From Bordetella parapertussis (lineage in GTDB: Bacteria; Pseudomonadota; Gammaproteobacteria; Burkholderiales; Burkholderiaceae_C), in NCBI GenBank assembly GCA_945901125.1, contig CAMDKD010000016.1, forward strand, positions 1-62,972: 62,972 bases of DNA. Direction: 5' to 3'. Below are positions 42,074 through 50,283 of the stretch, in pieces (the first letter of the stretch is position 1; every line of letters starts with the position of its first letter). Below the pieces are notes generated by a model that did not search any database, was not told the origin of the DNA, and saw only the letters and a list, made by a program, of their open reading frames with translations. A program made the position numbers and the translations under genes.

Positions 42074-42526
42074 ATGAAACCTTTGACTTCCCGACTGCTG
42101 AAAGCACTGGCCTTGGTGTTGCTGAGCAGCGCTTCTGCGTTTGCCGCTTCCTGCGACCCGGTCAATGCCGACGAAGCCGTCAAGGCCGAAGACGCGCGCT
42201 ATGAGGCGCAAATGAACAATGACTTTGCCGCCATGAATTCGTTGCTTTCAGACGATCTGGTGTATTTCCATTCCAGCGCCGTGATTGACAACAAGCAGAC
42301 CTATATTGATTCCTTGCGCAGCGGGGCTGTTCGTTATCGGGTGATGCGCCGTTCCGATGTCAATGTGCGCACCTACGGCTGCGTGGCCATGCTGACCGGC
42401 AACGGCAATTTTGATGTCACTGTCAACGGCAAGGACTTGAGCGTTCAAATCCGCTTTCACAGCATCTGGCAGAAAAAAGACGGCGTGCTGCAATTTGTCT
42501 CCTGGCAAGCCACCCGCATTCCCTGA
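42074..42526 (+). CDS. Exported NTF2/SnoaL-like (DUF4440-type) protein
   Basis: A 150-residue protein from ATG 42074, which follows a CCGGAGACTGAC ribosome-binding site. The signal peptide is MKPLTSRLLKALALVLLSSA, cleaved near AFA. The mature part is a small alpha+beta cone fold: EAVKAEDARYEAQMNNDFAAMNSLLSDDLVYFHSSAVIDNKQTYIDSL, then RSDVNVRTYGCVAMLTGNGNFDV and RFHSIWQKKDGVLQFVSWQATRIP. The NTF2-like family often binds or isomerises small molecules. It is first in the rightward run with the hydratase, reductase and SDR, so it may process the same compound in the periplasm. Confidence 0.8.
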   Translation: MKPLTSRLLKALALVLLSSASAFAASCDPVNADEAVKAEDARYEAQMNNDFAAMNSLLSDDLVYFHSSAVIDNKQTYIDSLRSGAVRYRVMRRSDVNVRTYGCVAMLTGNGNFDVTVNGKDLSVQIRFHSIWQKKDGVLQFVSWQATRIP

Positions 42527-42527
42527 G

Positions 42528-43346
42528 ATGCCGCTCACCGCATTGCCCGATTGGCCGGGCGCTGCTGCTGCTGCGCAGGAACTGCTCAGGCAACAGGACA
42601 ACGGTATGGCCTTCACCGGTCTGGCGGATGAATTCGCCCCCGGCGATGTGATGCAAGCCTATGCCACGCAGGATGCATTCATCGCCATGCAGTCGCAGCA
42701 ACGCCGCACCGCCATCAGCGGCTACAAGATTGCCATCACCACGCCGGTGATGCGCGAGTTTGTCGGCTTTGACGACGCGGTGTCGGGTTTCGTGTTGGCA
42801 GACACCGTGTTTCAAAGCGGGCACACCGTGGTCATAGCCAAGCGACAGCACTTGATCATCGAGTTTGAACTGGCGCTGCAATTTGCCCGGGATGTGCCCG
42901 AGCGCAAAGCGCCTTGGACCGCAGACAGCATTCTGGACTTCATTGCCTGTGCCTACCCGTCGCTGGAAATCGCCGACGACAGACACGCGGTGTACCCCGA
43001 TTTAAAGCAGAATTTTTTCAGTCTGGTGGCTGAAAACGCCTGGAACCACGGCGTGGTGCTGGGCTCGCAGATTGACAAATCCAGGTTTGCTGATTTGTGG
43101 CAAACCACCGGCACCGCTTATGTCGACGGCCAGCCCATAGGCAACGGCCACAGCCGCGACGTGATGGGCCATCCGCTGCAAGCCATGGCCTGGATTGCCA
43201 ACCATTTTCAGCAACGCGGCCACCGCTTCAAAGCCGGGCAATGGGTGACCACCGGCAGTTGGCTGGCTTCATTTTTCCCCGTGAGCGGACAGGACCTGCG
43301 GTTTGACATCGCCGGTTGCGCCGACGTCGCGGTCTTTATCCGTTAA
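42528..43346 (+). CDS. 2-keto-4-pentenoate hydratase-like / FAH-superfamily protein
   Basis: A 272-residue protein of the MhpD/FAH type, starting one base after the stop of the preceding gene (TGAGATG). Diagnostic parts are SGYKIAITTPVMREFVGFDDAVSGFVLADTVFQSG, the metal-binding-type glutamates in IIEFELALQFARDVPE, HAVYPDLKQNFFSLVAENAWNHGVVLG and GHPLQAMAWIANHFQQRGHRFKAGQWVTTGSW. Relatives add water to, or decarboxylate, 2-oxo acids. Beside a sugar-acid dehydratase it may act on a keto-deoxy or similar product. The exact reaction is unknown. Confidence 0.82.
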   Translation: MPLTALPDWPGAAAAAQELLRQQDNGMAFTGLADEFAPGDVMQAYATQDAFIAMQSQQRRTAISGYKIAITTPVMREFVGFDDAVSGFVLADTVFQSGHTVVIAKRQHLIIEFELALQFARDVPERKAPWTADSILDFIACAYPSLEIADDRHAVYPDLKQNFFSLVAENAWNHGVVLGSQIDKSRFADLWQTTGTAYVDGQPIGNGHSRDVMGHPLQAMAWIANHFQQRGHRFKAGQWVTTGSWLASFFPVSGQDLRFDIAGCADVAVFIR

Positions 43347-43367
43347 TTCTTTCAGAGGAGAACATTC

Positions 43368-44273
43368 ATGAGCAAACAAGTGATAGGTTTCATCGGCGTT
43401 GGCCTGATGGGCGCAGGTATGGCCAAAAACATCGTGACCAAAGGCCACCCGCTGGTCGTGATGGGACACAAGAACCGCGAACCCATAGAGCGTTTGAAAG
43501 CGCTGGGCGCCACCGAAGCCAAAAACGCGCGCGAGTTGGCAGCGCAATGCGACATCGTGCATTTGTGCGTCACCGGTTCGCCGCAAGTTGAAGCTTTGAT
43601 GAACGGCCCGGATGGTTTGATTGCCGGTGGCAAAAAAGGCCTGATCATCATCGACTGCTCAACTTCCAACCCCGTGTCTACCAAGCAAATGGCCGCGCTG
43701 GCTGAGAGCCACGGCATGCATTTCATAGACGCGCCGCTGGGCCGCACCCCGGCCGAAGCCGAGGCAGGCACCTTGGACGCCATGGTCGGTGCGTCGCCCG
43801 AGTTGTTCAACGCGGTCAAGCCGGTGATCGAGTGCTGGGCCGCCAATATCGTTCACCTGGGCCCGGTCGGTCTGGGTCACACCATGAAACTGGTGAACAA
43901 TTTTGTCGCCATGGGCTACGCCGCATTGTTTTCTGAAGCGCTAGCGATTGCGCGCAAAGCCGGTTTGAGCCAAGACCAGTTTCACTCGGTCATCGGCTCA
44001 GGCCGCATGCGCAGTCCGTTCTACGACACCTTCATGAAATGGACCATGAACGGCGACGAAAACGCGCACAAATTCACCATCACCAATGCGCACAAAGACA
44101 TGCGTTACCTGAGCAGCCTGGCCACCGACATAGGCGCTTTGCATCCCATCCAATCGATGGTGAAAAACTCATTCGCCGCCATGGAGGCGCAAGGCTATGC
44201 GCAGAAATACGTGCCCATGCTGGCCGACTTTGTCGCCACGCAAAACGGTTTGCCGCCGTCGCATAAGTTTTAA
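43368..44273 (+). CDS. NAD(P)-dependent beta-hydroxyacid dehydrogenase (GarR/3-HIBADH family)
   Basis: A 301-residue oxidoreductase. The Rossmann motif is IGFIGVGLMGAGMAKNIVTKG at the N-terminus. IIIDCSTSNPVSTKQMA and FIDAPLGRTPAEAEAGTLDAMVG follow. The catalytic lysine is in GHTMKLVNNFVAMGYAALFSEALAIARKAG. The family includes tartronate semialdehyde reductase (GarR), L-threonate dehydrogenase and 3-hydroxyisobutyrate dehydrogenase. The sugar-acid context favours a GarR or threonate-type role. A GAGGAG site lies upstream. Confidence 0.9.
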   Translation: MSKQVIGFIGVGLMGAGMAKNIVTKGHPLVVMGHKNREPIERLKALGATEAKNARELAAQCDIVHLCVTGSPQVEALMNGPDGLIAGGKKGLIIIDCSTSNPVSTKQMAALAESHGMHFIDAPLGRTPAEAEAGTLDAMVGASPELFNAVKPVIECWAANIVHLGPVGLGHTMKLVNNFVAMGYAALFSEALAIARKAGLSQDQFHSVIGSGRMRSPFYDTFMKWTMNGDENAHKFTITNAHKDMRYLSSLATDIGALHPIQSMVKNSFAAMEAQGYAQKYVPMLADFVATQNGLPPSHKF

Positions 44274-44285
44274 ATTCACCTGTCT

Positions 44286-45053
44286 ATGAATGATTTGTTT
44301 GATTTGAGTGGCAAAGTCGCCGTCGTCACCGGGGGCAACGGCGGCATAGGCCTGGGCATGGCCACAGGCCTGGCAGCTGCCGGGGCCACGGTGGTGATCG
44401 CCGGACGTAATATTGAAAAAAATACCGTTGCGGTGACCCAGTTGCTGGCCGCCGGTGGTCGCGCTATTGCCATTCAGGTCGATGTGCAGCAAGAGGCTTC
44501 GTGCCACAGTCTGGTGCAAAAAACCGTGACGGCTCTGGGGCGCGTAGACATTCTGGTGAACAACGCCGGCATGAACATACGCAAGCCGCCGCAGGATTAC
44601 GCCTTGGCCGAATGGAACCAGGTGTTGCAAACCAACCTGACCAGTGCCTTTTGCTGCTCGCAGGCGGTCTATCCTGAGTTCAAAAAACTAGGCGCAGGAA
44701 AAATCATCAACATCGGCTCCATGATGTCCATCTTCGGCGCTTCATTTGCCACGCCTTACGCCGCTTCCAAAGGCGGTTTGGTGCAAATGACACGCGCCAT
44801 GGCCTGCGCCTGGGCGGCGGACAACATACAGGTGAACGCCATCCTGCCCGGCTGGATAGACACCGCCTTGACCCGCCAGGCGCGCATCGATGTCAACGGA
44901 CTGCATGAGCGTGTGCTGGACAGAACGCCTGCCAAACGCTGGGGCGAGCCGGGCGACTTCGGCGGCATTGCGGTTTTTCTGGCAAGCGCGGCTTCGGATT
45001 TTCTGACCGGTACCGCCATACCGGTGGACGGCGGTTATTCGGTACAGGGTTGA
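44286..45053 (+). CDS. SDR-family oxidoreductase (KduD/gluconate 5-dehydrogenase-like)
   Basis: A 255-residue classical SDR. The cofactor motif is VAVVTGGNGGIGLGMATGLAAAG, NNAGMN is present, and the catalytic SMMSIFGASFATPYAASKGG has Ser, Tyr and Lys in the right places. PVDGGYSVQG closes the C-terminus. Similarity to KduD/gluconate dehydrogenases and location at the end of the sugar-acid run suggest oxidation or reduction of a keto sugar acid. Confidence 0.9.
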   Translation: MNDLFDLSGKVAVVTGGNGGIGLGMATGLAAAGATVVIAGRNIEKNTVAVTQLLAAGGRAIAIQVDVQQEASCHSLVQKTVTALGRVDILVNNAGMNIRKPPQDYALAEWNQVLQTNLTSAFCCSQAVYPEFKKLGAGKIINIGSMMSIFGASFATPYAASKGGLVQMTRAMACAWAADNIQVNAILPGWIDTALTRQARIDVNGLHERVLDRTPAKRWGEPGDFGGIAVFLASAASDFLTGTAIPVDGGYSVQG

Positions 45054-45132
45054 TGTTTCCCCGGCGCAGGCGGTCAAGTTCAGACCGCGACTGCCGATTG
45101 CTAACATCAGCCTTGTATGTCGAAGCCCCCCC

Positions 45133-46236
45133 ATGTTTTTCACCTATAACAACAGCCTTTTTTTAAAAAGTCGATCTTTAATAGCCGCCTTGGTGCTGCT
45201 CGGCTTGGGCATGTTCCCCTTGGGTGCTCCCGGTCAGGCGAAGAAGCCTGTGCCAGAGGAAAAGGTTTCCCCAGTTTGCAAAGCGGAAGATTTCCGTAGC
45301 ATGGCCTACTCCATCAATGATGTACAGGTTCGGGAAAAACGTGCGCTCGAGTGGCTGGGTAGGTACGGCAAAGACTGTTCCTACAACGAAATAGAAGCTA
45401 TTCGCTCTAACGTGGCGGTGTGGCTGGGAACAGCAGACACGGACAAAGTGCACCAGACCGTCAAAGAACTGCATCTGAACAAAAAACCCCCGCCTTCGAC
45501 CCTGGAGGTGAGCAAAAGCACGACCACCGCACCAGTGATTGCTCCCTCAGGCAGTGTCGACAACACGGCCACCAAAAAAGTCAAACGTCTGCCGAACAAA
45601 GTGGATGAAAAAACGGCTGCCAGCAAGGAATATTCTTTGCGCGACAGCGAGATCGCACAATGCCTGCCAAATGAAATCGCCAATTGGAACGATGGTGCTA
45701 AAGACACGAAAATGCTCAGTCCCAGCATGGTTTATGTGTATGAACACCTGGGCGCGCCATCCGGGGTCAGCGAGGACGCTGTGTTTTCTGTGTTGCAGCA
45801 GGCGGCGTCGGCCTGGGACCAGTGCGGTGGTCAGAACACGGTCATGCTAAAACGCGATTTGTTTGATGCCAAAGGCATTTTCAAAATAGCGGTGCAATGG
45901 AACGACGATGACAAACTCGGCACCATAGGCTTGGCCAATATCACTAAGAAAACCTTGACGCTCAGCCCCGAAGCATTTGCAAACCTGAAGAAAGCCAATG
46001 CCAGCCGCAATCTCATGGAAACCTTGCAAATGGTGGTGTCGCATGAAGTCGGGCATTTTCAGGGAATGACCTCGCATTCACGCCGCTGCGTCGATGTGCT
46101 TTCTTATTACAGCAACGATGCCGGTGAAAAGTGCTTTATCCGGGACAACGGCGTCATGCCGAAAAACTTCGAGTACCGGTCATTGCTACCCACCGCGTGT
46201 GATATTCAGCGTTGCCGCATGGCTAACTCCAATTAA
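45133..46236 (+). CDS. Putative exported metzincin-like metalloprotease
   Basis: A 367-residue protein with an N-terminal hydrophobic signal (residues 15-35, SRSLIAALVLLGLGMFPLG). Then come a helical region with two cysteines, a Ser/Thr/Lys-rich linker at about 110-165, and a C-terminal domain. That domain holds VVSHEVGHFQGMTSHSRRCVDVLSYY at about residues 302-327. HEVGHFQGMTSH recalls the metzincin zinc site HExxHxxGxxH but with the third His one residue late. DVLSYY sits where a Met-turn (xxMSYY) is expected. Six cysteines near the end could form disulfides. No close relative is recognised, and catalytic activity is uncertain. It is monocistronic by appearance. Confidence 0.62.
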   Translation: MFFTYNNSLFLKSRSLIAALVLLGLGMFPLGAPGQAKKPVPEEKVSPVCKAEDFRSMAYSINDVQVREKRALEWLGRYGKDCSYNEIEAIRSNVAVWLGTADTDKVHQTVKELHLNKKPPPSTLEVSKSTTTAPVIAPSGSVDNTATKKVKRLPNKVDEKTAASKEYSLRDSEIAQCLPNEIANWNDGAKDTKMLSPSMVYVYEHLGAPSGVSEDAVFSVLQQAASAWDQCGGQNTVMLKRDLFDAKGIFKIAVQWNDDDKLGTIGLANITKKTLTLSPEAFANLKKANASRNLMETLQMVVSHEVGHFQGMTSHSRRCVDVLSYYSNDAGEKCFIRDNGVMPKNFEYRSLLPTACDIQRCRMANSN

Positions 46237-46329
46237 ACACCTGCCGCTTTGTCAGGTCAGCGATTGAACAGCTTCATGAGTTGTGGCTTCAGCGCTGATA
46301 ATGCTTTTTTTCCTTAACTGCCTCACACC

Positions 46330-46737
46330 ATGAAAATCACCACACTTTTGTCTTTTGCCTTGCTGGCTTTGTCTGTCGGCGTCTCCAGTGCCCAGAATAA
46401 AACCGAAACTCTTTCCTCGGGCGTGAAAATCGAGCACCTTAAAGAAGGCAGCGGCGCCAGCCCGACCGCCGCAGACACCGTGGTGGCGCATTACCGTGGC
46501 ACTTTGCCTGACGGCAAGGAATTCGACAGCAGCTACAAACGCGGCGAGCCCATCGCTTTTCCTTTGTCCCGCGTGGTTCCTTGCTGGACCGAAGGCATGC
46601 AAAAAATCAAAGTGGGCGGCAAAGCGCGCCTGACCTGTCCTCCGGCCACAGCCTATGGCGACGAAGGCGTACGCGGCGTGATTCCGCCCAAGACGGTGTT
46701 GCAGTTTGAAGTTGAGCTGGTCAGCATCAAAAAATAA
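46330..46737 (+). CDS. Periplasmic FKBP-type peptidyl-prolyl isomerase
   Basis: A 135-residue protein: signal peptide MKITTLLSFALLALSVGVSSA, then a single FKBP domain. The core is SGVKIEHLKEGSGASPTAADTVVAHYRGTLPDGKEFDSSYKRGEPIAFPLSRVVPCWTEGMQKIKVGGKARLTCPP followed by AYGDEGVRGVIPPKTVLQFEVELVSI. The Tyr, Phe-Asp, Val-Ile/Val-Pro and Tyr-Gly residues of the active pocket are present. It assists folding of exported proteins. It is convergent with phnE, eight bases away. Confidence 0.94.
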   Translation: MKITTLLSFALLALSVGVSSAQNKTETLSSGVKIEHLKEGSGASPTAADTVVAHYRGTLPDGKEFDSSYKRGEPIAFPLSRVVPCWTEGMQKIKVGGKARLTCPPATAYGDEGVRGVIPPKTVLQFEVELVSIKK

Positions 46738-46745
46738 AGTTGTGT

Positions 46746-48311
46746 TCAGGCCATCAAGCGCCTTAGCCGGGCGCTGGTCTGATCTACCAGCACGGACAAC
46801 AGCAGCATGGCGAAGATGAGCGTGCACGCCTGCGGGTAGTCCATCAGCGACAGCGCCACATAAAGCAACTGCCCCAAACCGCCTGCGCCGACAAAGCCCA
46901 GTATGGCGGCCATGCGTATGTTCATTTCCCAGCGGTACAGCGTGTAAGCGACCAACTGCGGCGCAATCTGCGGCAGGGTGGCATACACAAAAGCCAGGCT
47001 GCGTGATGCCCCGGCGTGCTGCAAGGCCAGCGCAGGAGCGCGCGTGGCATTGTCAATAGCTTGCGCGAACAGTCGCCCCAGCACTCCCGTGGTGTGCAAA
47101 GCCAGCGCCAGCGCACCGGCGAAGGGGCCGAGTCCGACCGCCAGCACGGTCAATGTCGCCCACACCAGTTCGGGCACGCTGCGGCATATGTTCAACACAG
47201 CGTTAACCAGCGTTCGCGGCTTGCTGACGGCGAGCAGCAAGCCGGCCACGGCGGCCAGTGCGGTGCCCAGCACCGACACCGCCAGTGTTTGCCAAATGCC
47301 ATAGGCGCTTTTTGCCAGCACGTTGGCCGACACATCGGCGGGGAAAAAACCGGACACAAACCGGGCCATGGAATGGCCCGCCTGCAGCGACAGCAGTTCT
47401 GAAAAATCAATCGACAGCAAAGCAAAACTGCTGACGACCGAGGTCATCAATAACAGCGCACACCAGCTACTGCGCCAGCCGAACGCAGAACCTTGTCGCT
47501 GAGAAGGTGCATCCAATGCATAGCGCAGCCAAGTTGACAAGCTGTCTGCCAACACCACCAGACACAAAAAAACGATCAGCACCGAACACGCCTCTCCGCC
47601 GTTGAGCATCTTCATGGCCTGGTCCATCAACTGACCCAAGCCTCCGGCGCCGACAAAACCCATGACCACCGAGGCGCGCAATGCGCATTCCCAGCGGTAG
47701 ACCGTGTATGAAATCAGTTCTTTGGCCGCCAGCGGCAGCAGTCCGTAAAGCATGGCCACTGGCCGACTCGCACCTGCGGCTTGCAAGGCGCGGGCAGGTG
47801 TCTGGTCCACCGACTCCAGGATTTCCGCGTAGACCTTGGCCAGCATGCCGCCGTAAGTCAAGCCAAGGGCCAGCACACCTGCCGCCGGGCCTAAGCCCAT
47901 GACGCGCACAAACAGCAGCGCCCACACCAGTTCAGGTATGCCGCGCAATACTGTCAGCAAGCTGCGTGTGATCAGTTGCAAGCCCGGGTGAGAGCGGCAG
48001 ACACGGCTGACCCGGTAAGCCAGCGGCACGGCGACCAGCAAGGCCAGCGTAATACCGGCTGTTGCAATCGCCAGGGTTTGCAGCGTGGCTTTAAACAGTT
48101 CGCTTAAAAACTCAGCACCTGTTTGCGGCGGCAGAAAAGCCGCCAGAAAATGGCCTATGACTTTCAAGTTCGCTGCATCAAACAATGCGCCGGGGTTGAA
48201 CTCGGCGGCCTTCAGCACGGGCCAGGCCAGCAGCACCATGAGCAGCGACAGCGACAAGCGGTTCGCTGCAAGCGGGTCTCGGCGGCTGTCAAGCATTGCC
48301 ATGGCTTTCAC
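46746..48311 (-). CDS. phnE: Tandem-fused PhnE-type ABC permease
   Basis: A 521-residue membrane protein made of two PhnE permease repeats in one chain. Each half ends in the same kind of coupling and pore segment: YRWECALRASVVMGFVGAGGLGQLMDQAMK in the first and YRWEMNIRMAAILGFVGAGGLGQLLYVALS in the second. Each also has an ARALQAAGASRPVAMLYGLLPLAAKEL-like loop. Usually PhnE is about 260-280 residues and works as a dimer, so this fusion replaces the homodimer. The start GTG 48311 overlaps the phnC stop as GTGA. It imports phosphonate, phosphite or a similar compound with PhnC and PhnD. Confidence 0.92.
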   Translation of the reverse strand: MKAMAMLDSRRDPLAANRLSLSLLMVLLAWPVLKAAEFNPGALFDAANLKVIGHFLAAFLPPQTGAEFLSELFKATLQTLAIATAGITLALLVAVPLAYRVSRVCRSHPGLQLITRSLLTVLRGIPELVWALLFVRVMGLGPAAGVLALGLTYGGMLAKVYAEILESVDQTPARALQAAGASRPVAMLYGLLPLAAKELISYTVYRWECALRASVVMGFVGAGGLGQLMDQAMKMLNGGEACSVLIVFLCLVVLADSLSTWLRYALDAPSQRQGSAFGWRSSWCALLLMTSVVSSFALLSIDFSELLSLQAGHSMARFVSGFFPADVSANVLAKSAYGIWQTLAVSVLGTALAAVAGLLLAVSKPRTLVNAVLNICRSVPELVWATLTVLAVGLGPFAGALALALHTTGVLGRLFAQAIDNATRAPALALQHAGASRSLAFVYATLPQIAPQLVAYTLYRWEMNIRMAAILGFVGAGGLGQLLYVALSLMDYPQACTLIFAMLLLSVLVDQTSARLRRLMA

Positions 48312-49111
48312 ACCGGGTGCTGAAGCCGCGTGTGGTGTGCGGCGGACATGTCCCCGTCCTTTGCCTGCGTGGCTTCGTTGGCAAACAAATCGTCCAGCAT
48401 CGCTTGCGTGACTTCTTGCGCGGGCAGATCAAACGCGATTTCTCCATCGCGCAAGCCGACGATGCGTGGAAAACAACCCAGTGCCAGATCGACGGCGTGC
48501 AAGCTGGTGATCAGCGTGGCACCGCGTGCGCTGGCGTCCAGTTGCAGCATTTGCAACATGGCCAGGGCCAGACCGGGGTCAAGCGCCGACACCGGCTCGT
48601 CGGCCAGCACCAAATCAGCTTGCTGGTAAAGCACACGCGCCATGCCCACGCGTTGCAATTGACCGCCCGAGAGTTGGTCGCAGCGGTCAAACAATTTGTC
48701 TGACAGTTGCACTTGCGACAGTACCTGCGCAGCGCCCGCGATGTCCCAGGGATAAAGCAAAGAGGCCAGCGATTTCCAGACCGGCCAGACACCGAGTCGT
48801 CCGGCCAGCACGGCGGTGACCACGCGTTGGCGTGCGGGCAGCGGAGGACTCTGGTAGATGGAGCCTATGCGCGGCCTGAGCAGCCGCAGTGAATGCTCGG
48901 CCTGCATATCAACGGCCTGATCCAGCACAGTCACTTGGCCGCGTGTTGGCACCAGGCGTGCGCCTATCACCGACAGCAGCGTGGTTTTGCCAGCCCCCGA
49001 GGGACCGATCAATGCCACGTGTTCACCCGCGCGCACTTGCAGATGTATGCGCTTGAGCGCCACCAAGCCGTTCGGGTGAATAAAGTCGAGTTGATCGAGC
49101 GTGACGCTCAT
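48308..49111 (-). CDS. phnC: Phosphonate/phosphite-type ABC transporter ATP-binding protein PhnC
   Basis: A 267-residue ATPase from ATG 49111. Walker A is ALIGPSGAGKTTLLSVIGARL, the Q-loop is IGSIYQSPPLPARQRVVTAVLAGRLG, the signature is LSGGQLQRVGMARVLYQQ, and Walker B is LVLADEPVSALDPGLA, with His in ITSLHAVDLAL. PhnC features such as the tolerance for SxxxLPxxxxxxTxVLAGRLG are clear. The frame extends 14 codons further upstream, but MSVTLDQLDFIHPNGLVAL fits the family start. It lies between phnD and phnE. Confidence 0.92.
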   Translation of the reverse strand: MSVTLDQLDFIHPNGLVALKRIHLQVRAGEHVALIGPSGAGKTTLLSVIGARLVPTRGQVTVLDQAVDMQAEHSLRLLRPRIGSIYQSPPLPARQRVVTAVLAGRLGVWPVWKSLASLLYPWDIAGAAQVLSQVQLSDKLFDRCDQLSGGQLQRVGMARVLYQQADLVLADEPVSALDPGLALAMLQMLQLDASARGATLITSLHAVDLALGCFPRIVGLRDGEIAFDLPAQEVTQAMLDDLFANEATQAKDGDMSAAHHTRLQHPV

Positions 49112-49174
49112 GAACCGTGGTGTTTCATGGTCGGCATCAGGTGCTTGTTGCACTTGAAAGAAGACATGGCGTTT

Positions 49175-50050
49175 TTACTTCAGCAACCCTGCCGATACGG
49201 CCGCTTTTTCTATGCCGTCGTAGTTTTCCTTGCGCGTGGGTATGAAACGCGTGGCGCGTTGCAGCGTCAATATGTCTTTGTGCTCAGGGTTGTTCGCGTC
49301 GAGTTTTAAAAACGCATCGCTCAAAGCCTTGACCAGTTTTGGGTCCAGGTCACCGCGCACCGTCCAGTTGTAATCAAAGAACGGCGGCGTGGTGGCAAAC
49401 ACGCGTACTTTGTCCGTGTCGACTTTTTTCTGCTCGACCAGTTTGTCCCACACGGACGCGTTCAACACCCCGGCGTCAGCTTTACCGGCGGACACAAAAG
49501 CCGCTGTTGCATCGTGTGCGCCCGAGAAGGCGATATTTTTAAAATCTTTGTCTATGTTCAAGCCTGCTTGCTGCATGAAAAAACGTGGCATCAGACTGCC
49601 CGAGGTGGAAGAGGGCGCGCCGAAGGCAAAGGTCTTTCCCTTGAGATCGCTCAAACTTTTGATTGACGGGTCAGCGGTGATGAATTTGGAAGTGAATCTG
49701 GCGTCTTCTTCGCGTTGCACGATAGGAACTGCGCTGCCGTTTGTGCGTATGCGTGCTTGCACAAAAGTAAAGCCGCCCAGCCAGGCCAGGTCAATCTTGC
49801 CGGCCGCCAGCGCTTCGACCACTGCTGCGTAATCGGTGACCGGGGTGAACACTACTTTCAATCCAGTTTGTGCCGACAAGTAATTACCCAGAGGCGTGAA
49901 CTTGCGTTGTAACTCGGTGGGCGCCTCGTCCGGAATGGCCGAGACGCGCAATACGCCGTCGTTGGCATATGCATGGTTTAAAAGCAGGGAAGAAGCGGGC
50001 AGGCACAAGGCCCATTGCAACGCCAGACGGCGTCCATTGAAGTCATTCAT
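49175..50050 (-). CDS. phnD: Phosphonate/phosphite ABC transporter substrate-binding protein PhnD
   Basis: A periplasmic protein of 291 residues from ATG 50050. A signal-like segment (RRLALQWALCLPASSLLLNH) is followed by the binding domain: VLRVSAIPDEAPTELQRKFTPLGNYLSAQTGLKVVFTPVTDYAAVVEALAAGKIDLAWLGGFTF, then FAFGAPSSTSGSLMPRFFM with the oxyanion-binding SSTSG loop, and AFSGAHDATAAFVSAGKADAGVLNASVW. The SxxSG loop and the preceding DLAWLGGFT are typical of PhnD/PtxB proteins. Which phosphorus oxyanion is bound cannot be decided. It is first of phnD-phnC-phnE. Confidence 0.93.
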   Translation of the reverse strand: MNDFNGRRLALQWALCLPASSLLLNHAYANDGVLRVSAIPDEAPTELQRKFTPLGNYLSAQTGLKVVFTPVTDYAAVVEALAAGKIDLAWLGGFTFVQARIRTNGSAVPIVQREEDARFTSKFITADPSIKSLSDLKGKTFAFGAPSSTSGSLMPRFFMQQAGLNIDKDFKNIAFSGAHDATAAFVSAGKADAGVLNASVWDKLVEQKKVDTDKVRVFATTPPFFDYNWTVRGDLDPKLVKALSDAFLKLDANNPEHKDILTLQRATRFIPTRKENYDGIEKAAVSAGLLK

Positions 50051-50283
50051 GGTGAAGTCCGATTTGAAAAAGCCACCTGCGTGCGGAATCACGCAGGTTT
50101 AATGAGCGCCGAAACGCGGAAAAGCAGGGTTCGGTACACAGGACCGAGGGCTCATTTTAGCGACAAGCTGTTTTTAATCGGTACTTACCCTCGGGCTTGG
50201 GTTGAAAGCTCATGCATATCTCTGTCAATGAAGTTGTCTGTGCTAAGGTCATTGGTTGATTGATACATAGCAAGGTGCTGAGC

